Source: Candidatus Sungiibacteriota bacterium | GTDB taxonomy: Bacteria; Patescibacteriota; Minisyncoccia; Sungbacterales; HO2-52-23 | Assembly: GCA_016180435.1 (NCBI GenBank) | Contig: JACPBG010000006.1 | Span: 1 to 35,944, forward strand | Direction: 5' to 3' | DNA length: 35,944 bases | In this document: positions 30,244 to 35,944 of the stretch, in pieces | How positions within the stretch are numbered: the first letter of the stretch is position 1 | Layout: every line of letters begins with the position of its first letter | Position numbers and translations under genes: made by a program | The notes under the pieces: generated by a model | Databases searched by the model: none | What the model saw: only the letters and a program-made list of their open reading frames with translations | What the model was told of the DNA's origin: nothing

Positions 30244-32289
30244 ATGTCAAGCTTCAAACTATTTTCAAAATTTAAACCAACTGGTGACCAACCAAATGCA
30301 ATTGAAAAACTTGCGGCGAATTTAAATATGGGAGTACAGCATCAAACACTTCTGGGAGTTACCGGCTCCGGAAAAACATTCACTATGGCCAATGTGGTTG
30401 AACGCGTGCAAAAACCAACGCTGGTGATATCACACAATAAAACCCTGGCCATGCAGCTTTACCAGGAATTTCGCGAATTTTTTCCGGAAAACGCGGTGCA
30501 TTATTTCGTTTCCTATTACGACTACTACCAACCCGAGGCATATATTCCCCAAACCGACACCTATATTGAAAAAGATGCAAAAATCAATGAGATGATTGAT
30601 GCCCTGCGCCACGCCTCCACCGCCTCGCTCCTTTCACGCAACGACGTCATAATAGTCGCCTCGGTTTCATGCATTTACGGCATCGGAGACCCGAAAGAAT
30701 ATAAAAAAGCGTCCATTGAATTTAAAGTCGGCGATAAAATCTCCCGCCAAGAATTATTAAAACGCCTTGTCATGCTGCAATACGCGCGAAATCCTATTGA
30801 CCCTCGCCAAGGACACTTTCGCACCCGTGAGAATATTATAGAGATTTATCTCCCGTCCGGCGAAGAAATAATATACATAGAATTGGACAAATCAAAAATA
30901 ATAACCATAAAAAAACGCTCCTTGAATCTAAGTTCTAAGTTCTATGTTCTAAGTTCTTGCCGGGTGTTCCCAGCAAAACATTTTGTAACCCCTACTAATA
31001 CTCTAAATCTTGCAATCGCAAACATAAGGCAAGAATTAAAAGAACGCCTGACGGAATTGAAAAAACAGGGGAAAATACTGGAGGCCGCGCGCCTGAAACA
31101 GCGCACGGAATTTGACTTGGAAATGCTGGAAAAAACCGGGTACGTGAACGGCATTGAAAATTATTCCCGACAACTTGATTTCCGCAAACCCGGCACTCCG
31201 CCCCACACCTTAATCGACTATTTTAATTACGCATACGGCCTGACGAGGCTTAGCCTCGCAGATTACGAGGCTAAGCCTCGTAGTAACTGGCTTTGCTTCA
31301 TTGACGAATCGCATGCAAGCATCCCCCAAATCCGCGGAATGTATGCCGGAGACCGCTCGCGCAAAGAAACGCTTATAGCATACGGATTCCGTCTGCCTTC
31401 GGCGCTTGATAACCGCCCGCTTCAATTTCCGGAGTTTTCAAAGAAAATGCGACAAATTATATATGCCTCCGCAACTCCAACTAAATATGAGTTGCAGATA
31501 AGTAAGCAATCATACAGGGATCCGATCCCTGTAATACAGGGATCGGATCCCTGTATCGTAGAACAGTTAATAAGACCCACTGGCATTCTTGACCCCCAAA
31601 TTGAGGTTCGGCCAACCAAAAATCAAATCCGAGATGTGATTGCAGAAATTAAAAAGCGAATTACAAAAAACGAACGCTCGCTTGTTATGGCATTAACCAA
31701 ACGCCTGGCCGAAGACATCGCCGAATATCTGACCGAGGCCGGAATTAAAGCCGAATATCTTCATTCGGAAGTAAAAACCCTGGAACGTCCGGAGACACTA
31801 AAAAAACTGCGAACCGGAGAGCATGATGTAATAGTGGGTATAAACCTGCTACGGGAAGGGCTGGATCTTCCCGAAGTATCGTTTATCGCAATTCTGGATG
31901 CGGATAAAGAGGGATTTTTACGCAACGTCACCACTCTTTTACAAATCATGGGCCGCGCAGCGCGGCATATAGACGGGAAAGTGATTCTTTATGCCGATGC
32001 GATGACCGGTTCCATGCGTGCGGCAATCAACGAGACAAACCGCCGCCGTAAAATTCAGGAAGATTATAACCGCGAACATGGAATTACGCCCGTACAAATC
32101 AAAAAGGAAATCAGAAAATCTCTTCTGGAAGAAGCAAAAAAAGAGGACGAATTTCCTTTACCCGAGGGCCCGGCCAAAGAAATCATAAAATCCCTGGAGC
32201 GCGAAATGAAAAAGGCGTCGCGAGAAATGAACTTTGAACTTGCGGCAAAAATCCGAGATCACATAAAAATCTTGACCACACGGAGATAA
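30244..32289 (+). CDS. uvrB: Excinuclease ABC subunit UvrB with three in-frame repeat insertions
   Basis: Protein of 681 aa. UvrB verifies DNA damage with UvrA and recruits Uvr[15 protein letters not shown] is the ATP loop; [12 protein letters not shown] is in the beta-hairpin that clamps DNA; then [30 protein letters not shown] and, in the helicase half, [13 protein letters not shown] and QIMGRAARH. The C-terminal UVR motif is [14 protein letters not shown]. Three stretches have no counterpart that I know in UvrB: TCTAAGT units at 30927-30954, paired CGAGGCTWAGCCTCG palindromes at 31243-31281, and paired TACAGGGATC palindromes at 31513-31556. All keep the frame. Confidence 0.95.
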   Translation: MSSFKLFSKFKPTGDQPNAIEKLAANLNMGVQHQTLLGVTGSGKTFTMANVVERVQKPTLVISHNKTLAMQLYQEFREFFPENAVHYFVSYYDYYQPEAYIPQTDTYIEKDAKINEMIDALRHASTASLLSRNDVIIVASVSCIYGIGDPKEYKKASIEFKVGDKISRQELLKRLVMLQYARNPIDPRQGHFRTRENIIEIYLPSGEEIIYIELDKSKIITIKKRSLNLSSKFYVLSSCRVFPAKHFVTPTNTLNLAIANIRQELKERLTELKKQGKILEAARLKQRTEFDLEMLEKTGYVNGIENYSRQLDFRKPGTPPHTLIDYFNYAYGLTRLSLADYEAKPRSNWLCFIDESHASIPQIRGMYAGDRSRKETLIAYGFRLPSALDNRPLQFPEFSKKMRQIIYASATPTKYELQISKQSYRDPIPVIQGSDPCIVEQLIRPTGILDPQIEVRPTKNQIRDVIAEIKKRITKNERSLVMALTKRLAEDIAEYLTEAGIKAEYLHSEVKTLERPETLKKLRTGEHDVIVGINLLREGLDLPEVSFIAILDADKEGFLRNVTTLLQIMGRAARHIDGKVILYADAMTGSMRAAINETNRRRKIQEDYNREHGITPVQIKKEIRKSLLEEAKKEDEFPLPEGPAKEIIKSLEREMKKASREMNFELAAKIRDHIKILTTRR

Positions 32290-32329
32290 TTTGCTATAGT
32301 CCGGAAAGTTCACTTAATTCGGGGTATTT

Positions 32330-32734
32330 ATGGTATTTGTCTTAATTCGAGTTTCACGATTATGGGACTTAAATGAACACTCCATAAAAGAAATAGAACG
32401 CAAATGTAAAGAAGCGTGGGTTTCGATGAATCAATGCCCAGACAGAATCGCAAGTGGACCATTCTCTGATATGGATGTCGGCGGAATTGCGATAGAACAA
32501 CATACCGGAGCAAAACTTCATATCACATTTATTTACAACGACCGAGGGGAAGAATTTTATCACCAGTTGCGTTACCGTCTGTATCAACAATTGGAGTCGT
32601 TCAGAATAAAATTGGACGTGGAGGTGATTCCCACAAAACCAAACATGTGGTTTGCCGACCCATCCTGGGCGACCTCGCCTTGTGAAAGACCACACATAGA
32701 ACCTCACGAATTAGAAGATGATATTCCTTGGTAG
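32330..32734 (+). CDS. Hypothetical protein, 134 aa
   Basis: Unrecognised soluble protein. It begins VFVLIRVSRLWDLNEHSIKE, with a central GGIAIEQHTGAKLHITFIYND and a helix FYHQLRYRLYQQLESF, and ends in an acidic EPHELEDDIPW tail. The alternation of strands and helices suggests a small alpha/beta fold. GGGG 5 nt before the ATG supports the start. A GC-rich hairpin (GCGC/GCGC near 32742-32757) with TTTTGTTTT follows as a likely terminator. Confidence 0.6.
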   Translation: MVFVLIRVSRLWDLNEHSIKEIERKCKEAWVSMNQCPDRIASGPFSDMDVGGIAIEQHTGAKLHITFIYNDRGEEFYHQLRYRLYQQLESFRIKLDVEVIPTKPNMWFADPSWATSPCERPHIEPHELEDDIPW

Positions 32735-32771
32735 TTTTAACCGCGCCCCCAAACGGCGCAATTTTGTTTTA

Positions 32772-32800
32772 TTGACAAAATTTTTACCGTGCGCTAATAT
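32772..32800 (+). promoter_or_regulatory. Promoter of the RelBE-like pair and probably rpsT
   Basis: TTGACA (32772-32777), 17-nt spacer, TAATAT (32795-32800). The antitoxin ATG is 8 nt later, so the mRNA is leaderless or nearly so. Confidence 0.75.
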
Positions 32801-32808
32801 TTAGGCAT

Positions 32809-33012
32809 ATGACTACCGTACAAATCCCCAAGCAACTTTTTCAGGATTTAATAGAAACCGGACGCAGATTTAGCGCCATTGAGGATGCGTTGGAAAATTT
32901 TCTTTATAGCACCGATGCCCGTTTTATAAAAAAAATGCGGCGTATCCGCGCATCCCATAAAGGCGGGAACTTCAGTGACTGGCAGAAATTAAAAGCAAAA
33001 CATGGCATATAA
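32809..33012 (+). CDS. Antitoxin of a RelBE-like pair
   Basis: Protein of 67 aa. MTTVQIPKQLFQDLIETGRRF fits a short strand-helix start of a ribbon-helix-helix or RelB-like antitoxin; the C-terminal half is basic (FIKKMRRIRASHKGG) and ends KLKAKHGI. It overlaps the toxin start by 11 nt, so the two are translationally coupled. It should bind the toxin and its own promoter. Confidence 0.7.
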   Translation: MTTVQIPKQLFQDLIETGRRFSAIEDALENFLYSTDARFIKKMRRIRASHKGGNFSDWQKLKAKHGI

Positions 33013-33286
33013 TATACAGCCGCACTACATTTTTGAGCGATCATTTGCTAAACTCCCGAAAGGCGACAAACAGCGCATAGCCGGAACACTGGAACGCTTA
33101 GCTGATAATCCCGAACTTATTGGCGCACCCATGGGAAATTTGCCGCCAGATCTCCGCGGCTTACATAAAATCCGCATAGGCGATTGGAGAATATTTTTCT
33201 GGGTTGACCATACTAAACGGGAAATATCGCCATATGATATTGATACGCGCGATAAAGCCTACAAAAATCTTTATCGAAGAAAATAA
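33002..33286 (+). CDS. RelE-type toxin
   Basis: Protein of 94 aa with the RelE/ParE layout: IFERSFAKLPKGDKQRIAGTLERLADNP, then GAPMGNLPPDLRGLHKIRIGDWRIFFWVDHTKREI. The G-L-H-K-I-R-I-G-D-W-R-I-F core is very typical of RelE mRNA interferases. The C-terminus (DIDTRDKAYKNLYRR) places a conserved aromatic and arginines at the end. It overlaps the antitoxin and ends 2 nt before the ribosomal protein S20 start, which is unusual. Confidence 0.88.
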   Translation: MAYNIQPHYIFERSFAKLPKGDKQRIAGTLERLADNPELIGAPMGNLPPDLRGLHKIRIGDWRIFFWVDHTKREISPYDIDTRDKAYKNLYRRK

Positions 33287-33288
33287 CC

Positions 33289-33570
33289 ATGCCGATTACA
33301 AAATCAGCTAAAAAAGCCCTGCGCCAATCCGTAAGGCGCCATACTCAAAACCTCCGAAAAAAAGAGGCGTATAAACGAGCGGTAAACAACATTAAAAAGG
33401 CCTTAACATCCGGCAAAATTGATGATGCCCAAAAACTCCTCCCCTTGCTTTACAAGGCGCTGGATAAAGCCGCCAAAACCCATGCCATCAAAAAAAATAA
33501 ATCCAGCCGCTTAAAGTCGCGGCTGGCTAAATTGGTTTCCCGTGCCGTAAAACCAAAATTACGAGAATAA
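33289..33570 (+). CDS. rpsT: 30S ribosomal protein S20
   Basis: Protein of 93 aa, lysine-rich and helical, with the S20 landmarks SAKKALRQSVRRHTQNLRKK, the central helix and KNKSSRLKSRLAKLV near the end. It is an early-assembly 16S rRNA-binding protein. It starts 2 nt after the toxin stop with no ribosome-binding site of its own, so its expression seems tied to the toxin-antitoxin operon. Its 3' end overlaps the facing holA by 12 nt. Confidence 0.95.
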   Translation: MPITKSAKKALRQSVRRHTQNLRKKEAYKRAVNNIKKALTSGKIDDAQKLLPLLYKALDKAAKTHAIKKNKSSRLKSRLAKLVSRAVKPKLRE

Positions 33571-34467
33571 CATATGCACCAATGATTCTTTCGGCCTGGA
33601 CAGGCCGATTTTTATTTTAAAATCCTCCTCAAAAAATCTTCGCAATCCGTTTTGTAGTCCCGGAATGGATATGGTGCGCGCAATTCCTGATGCCTTTTCT
33701 ACAACATACGGATGCGGGGCGATGGATTTGGGCGGAGATTTCCGCTGTTCCTCACACGCTTTTACCAAAAGCACATTACGGGCCTGATTTGATAAATACG
33801 AGAAAGTATTAAATTCATCTTCCCCGCGATCATACAAATTGAAAAGTGCGGCGACTGCTTTCGTACGGGATGTGAAAAAATAATCTCCGAGATCAAAAAT
33901 CGTTAACGGCCCCGCCGACGACGGCTGATCCGCCAATGTGCCGCGGCCGTTCCGAAGCGCCATTTTATCAAGCTCATTTGCGATTCTCCACAAATCCGCT
34001 CCATACTGCGCAAATCGCAAAAAATCTTCCTGTATCAATGTAACCCCCCGCATCCGTGCCTCTTCCTCCATCCATTTTCTAAACTCGCGCGAAGCCAAAG
34101 TACGAAATTCCTGCGATTTTGCATCCGTAGCTTGAATTTCTTTTAAACGCCCGCGCGCATCGTTATCCAGCGCGCCATCCCATAAAATCAAAATCATGTC
34201 GGAGGCATGTTTTACGGCTTCTACCGCGGACTTAACGTGCTGAAACGATTCGGCGGCGGAAACCGCGTATTCAATCACCACAAGTTTTTTTGATTCAAAA
34301 AGCGAGCCGGACTCGCACACGAGCTTTATATTCTCCATCTTATCATCCTTGGCATCCAACCGATGCAAATTAAAATCGTTCCCGGTTTTTCCCCGGTATT
34401 CGGCAATAATTTCATTCAATTTTTTCCGGCTCCGGTAAGTGTCCGGACCGTATAATACTATGATCAT
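33559..34467 (-). CDS. holA: DNA polymerase III subunit delta
   Basis: Protein of 302 aa. The start IIVLYGPDTYRSRKKLNEI is the delta-subunit form of the AAA+ loader fold without a working ATP loop; KLVVIEYAVSAAE, ILILWDGALDNDARGRL and the C-terminal helical collar (IFDLGDYFFTSRTKAVAALFNLY, SFSYLS-like FNTFSYLSNQARNVLLVKA) follow. It opens the sliding clamp. The ATG at 34467 fits the family; the frame extends to 34554 into a palindromic spacer. It overlaps the rpsT end tail to tail. Confidence 0.87.
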   Translation of the reverse strand: MIIVLYGPDTYRSRKKLNEIIAEYRGKTGNDFNLHRLDAKDDKMENIKLVCESGSLFESKKLVVIEYAVSAAESFQHVKSAVEAVKHASDMILILWDGALDNDARGRLKEIQATDAKSQEFRTLASREFRKWMEEEARMRGVTLIQEDFLRFAQYGADLWRIANELDKMALRNGRGTLADQPSSAGPLTIFDLGDYFFTSRTKAVAALFNLYDRGEDEFNTFSYLSNQARNVLLVKACEEQRKSPPKSIAPHPYVVEKASGIARTISIPGLQNGLRRFFEEDFKIKIGLSRPKESLVHMLFS

Positions 34468-34472
34468 GAAAT

Positions 34473-34577
34473 GTGATGCCAATCTACAAATCTTATGCCA
34501 ATTTAGCGAATTGCGAATAAACTTTATCCCTATTCGCAATTTGTAGATTAGCATTAAATTCGCATCGGATTGGCATC
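34473..34577. repeat. Palindromic spacer between mutM and holA
   Basis: GATGCCAATC (about 34474) and GATTGGCATC (about 34568) form the outer arms; ATTGCGAATA and TATTCGCAAT form an inner hairpin around AACTTTATCCC. TCTACAAATC and TTTGTAGATTA add further pairs. Confidence 0.6.
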
Positions 34578-35397
34578 ATACCTGATGTTTCGGGCAATAA
34601 TGCGTTGCTCTCTGTCCTATGACGATCCGTTTAATAATTGCGCCGTCGCGGGAACATCTCTCTCCGGTTCTCTGATAAACTTTGCGAATCGCATAATATC
34701 CCCCCTCCGAATCATCCGGTTTGCGATAATCGCGAAACGTTGTCCCCTCTTTCTTTATAGCTGTATTCAGTACGCTACGGCAAGCGCGGTAAAGTCCTTT
34801 AAGTTCTGTCGCGCTCAAATCCGATGCCTTACGCAAGGGATGAATTCCTGCGCTCCATAACGCCTCGTCTGCATAGATATTGCCGATCCCGGACAGAACT
34901 TGTTGGTTTAGTAAAACACTTTTTAGGGCGCCGGTTCGCGAACTCACCAGCTTATTAAAATCATTGAACCGAATTCGCAAAGGATCTGACCCGACTAAAC
35001 TTTGCGGATTTTTAACCAAACGCACTCTGCCAAACTTTCTTGTATCATTAAATATCAAGCGTGTTCCTCCGGAAAGCCGCATTTCCATCCGATCATGCGG
35101 TTTTTTATCTTTAGGATTCAATAAAATCTGCCCGGTCATCATCAAATGGATTAAAAGATTGTCGCCGGAAGAAAGCACGAGCGCAATGTTTTTCCCAAAG
35201 CGTTTAACATTCTTAATTTCTTTCCCAATAACGGTGCGTTTTGTGTGTTTGTAAATTCGTTTCGGATTCGTTATTCGTTGATGATGGCTCCCTCGAAAAA
35301 GCCGCATGGTGCCGGACTCCATACTTAAAATCCTCCGCCCGCAAATCCGCGGCCGGAGGTAACGAACAATGGTTTCTACTTCAGGAAGTTCCGGCAT
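34576..35397 (-). CDS. mutM: Formamidopyrimidine-DNA glycosylase with altered zinc finger
   Basis: Protein of 273 aa that removes 8-oxoguanine and formamidopyrimidines. The mature N-terminus PELPEVETIVRYL carries the catalytic proline and glutamate, and the lysine in LIHLMMTGQIL and the helix-two-turn-helix (SGIGNIYADEALW) are present. The C-terminal zinc finger reads CSRD and CPKH where the family usually has C-x-x-C twice. Residues near 40-60 (HHQRITNPKRIYKHT) are encoded by a copy of the intergenic ATTCGTTATTCG repeat (35265-35284). The start is fixed by the family at 35397; an upstream frame is ignored. Confidence 0.93.
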   Translation of the reverse strand: MPELPEVETIVRYLRPRICGRRILSMESGTMRLFRGSHHQRITNPKRIYKHTKRTVIGKEIKNVKRFGKNIALVLSSGDNLLIHLMMTGQILLNPKDKKPHDRMEMRLSGGTRLIFNDTRKFGRVRLVKNPQSLVGSDPLRIRFNDFNKLVSSRTGALKSVLLNQQVLSGIGNIYADEALWSAGIHPLRKASDLSATELKGLYRACRSVLNTAIKKEGTTFRDYRKPDDSEGGYYAIRKVYQRTGERCSRDGAIIKRIVIGQRATHYCPKHQV

Positions 35398-35416
35398 ACT
35401 GCAAAATTGTCGCAAA

Positions 35417-35454
35417 CATCTATTCTCTAATTCGCGCGAATTAGAGAATAGATG
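35417..35454. promoter_or_regulatory. 38-nt perfect palindrome between mutM and the ArsR-type gene
   Basis: Arms 35417-35435 and 35436-35454 are exact complements, centred on TTCGCGCGAA. Part of it (ATTCGCGCGAATTAGAGAA) recurs at 35787-35805 upstream of the regulator gene, so it may be an operator as well as, or instead of, a terminator. Confidence 0.5.
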
Positions 35455-35473
35455 CCCATAAACTTTTTACCAA

Positions 35474-35746
35474 TTAAAGAAGGCGGGTAAGCGCACGTAT
35501 GGCTGCTTTCTGTACGGATGCAATCCTATACCACATTTCCAAACTTCGCTGTTCTTTCTCCAAAATATCGGCAGCCAAAAGGATGCCTAAATGTTTCGAG
35601 GTTGCCTTGAACGAAAGATTTATTTCTTCAGCAATTTTTCCTACCGTTGCCTCTTTGGTCCGGATCAAATAACGGACGATCGCCAGGCGCCTCCGGTTGG
35701 CAAACGCTTTTATTATCCGTTCCAATTCTTTTATATCTTGGTCCAT
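35474..35746 (-). CDS. ArsR-family winged-helix transcription regulator
   Basis: Protein of about 90 aa. FANRRRLAIVRYLI, then TVGKIAEEINLSFKATSKHLGIL, is the ArsR helix-turn-helix, followed by the wing region DILEKEQRSLEMWYRI. No cysteine metal site is visible, so it is not a standard metal sensor. The start at 35746 lies 9 nt after TAGTAT; the ATG at 35755 abuts that box. A shared palindromic sequence upstream of it and upstream of mutM is a candidate operator. Confidence 0.85.
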   Translation of the reverse strand: MDQDIKELERIIKAFANRRRLAIVRYLIRTKEATVGKIAEEINLSFKATSKHLGILLAADILEKEQRSLEMWYRIASVQKAAIRALTRLL

Positions 35747-35786
35747 ATTTACCATATACTATCACGGGTTTCCCAACTATTCAACC

Positions 35787-35805
35787 ATTCGCGCGAATTA
35801 GAGAA
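35787..35805. promoter_or_regulatory. Candidate operator, second copy of the 19-nt motif
   Basis: ATTCGCGCGAATTAGAGAA, identical to 35430-35448 in the mutM-side palindrome. It lies about 40 nt upstream of the ArsR-type gene's start. Beyond it, to 35845, I see no gene. Confidence 0.45.
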
Positions 35806-35845
35806 GATAAGAAACTATTATACCACTTCTGCATTGTAGCAACTC

Positions 35846-35944
35846 TCGTCCGCCTTCGCTAAAGCTTCGGCGAGACATCGTCCGCCTTCGCTAAAGCTTC
35901 GGCGAGACATCGTCCGCCTTCGCTAAAGCTTCGGCGAGACATCG
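35846..35944. repeat. 32-bp tandem repeat at the window end
   Basis: Three exact units (35846-35877, 35878-35909, 35910-35941) and the first 3 nt of a fourth. Each unit contains TTCGCTAAAGCTTCGGCGA and can fold into a small hairpin. There are no spacers. The array runs out of the window. Confidence 0.9.

Noticed and set aside
30927-31556. uvrB as a frameshifted or broken gene
   Set aside because: All insertions keep the frame and every helicase and UVR motif is present downstream.
35846-35944. CRISPR array
   Set aside because: The 32-bp units follow each other with no spacers, and no cas gene is present.

Overview
The window looks like part of a Candidate Phyla Radiation (Patescibacteria, probably Parcubacteria-like) genome. 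The evidence is small single-copy genes, several toxin-antitoxin pairs, a stand-alone EF-Tu domain-2-like protein, archease, a beta-CASP RNase, compact UvrB/RuvA/MutM/HolA/S20 genes, and many palindromic and 7-bp tandem repeats both between and inside genes. The lineage is inferred from gene content and style; no rRNA or other phylogenetic marker was placed on a tree.

Layout. 1-4.9 kb: amino-acid permease, EF-Tu-D2-like protein, SLOG/LOG protein, a RelE-type toxin-antitoxin pair, a beta-CASP metallo-beta-lactamase RNase, tRNA-Arg(CCG) and hicBA. 4.9-13 kb: an accessory stretch, mostly on the minus strand, of small or orphan genes (zinc ribbon plus tiny ORF, hypotheticals, YkuK-type RNase H-like protein, DEDD exonuclease-WYL fusion, deoxyribosyltransferase-like protein, DUF192-hydrolase fusion, PIN-like pair). 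It is punctuated by large structured non-coding elements lying between stop codons and GC-rich terminators. 13-14.5 kb: a PHP-domain protein with an altered metal site, and archease.

14.6-25.2 kb: a metabolic island unusual for such a genome. It holds lipB, 2-oxoacid dehydrogenase E2 and a fused E1 alpha-beta, a hotdog thioesterase, an AMP-forming acyl-CoA synthetase, citrate synthase, acyl-CoA dehydrogenase and a short-chain dehydrogenase. Together they could make, activate, oxidise and condense acyl-CoAs. E3 and LipA are not in the window. 25.2-29.8 kb: MurE-like ligase, a membrane protein, FemAB, RuvA and a CPBP protease. 29.8-35.9 kb: uvrB, a RelBE-like pair 2 nt upstream of rpsT, holA, mutM and an ArsR-type regulator. 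The window ends inside a 32-bp tandem repeat.

Three themes stand out. (1) Palindromes and heptamer repeats sit in frame inside uvrB, mutM, murE, femAB and the DUF192-hydrolase gene. (2) Many genes have a -10 box ending 6-9 nt before the start codon, which predicts leaderless mRNAs, whereas several accessory genes have strong Shine-Dalgarno sequences. (3) A family of large structured intergenic elements shares a conserved core. All protein calls are from reading sequence motifs; no database search was run.
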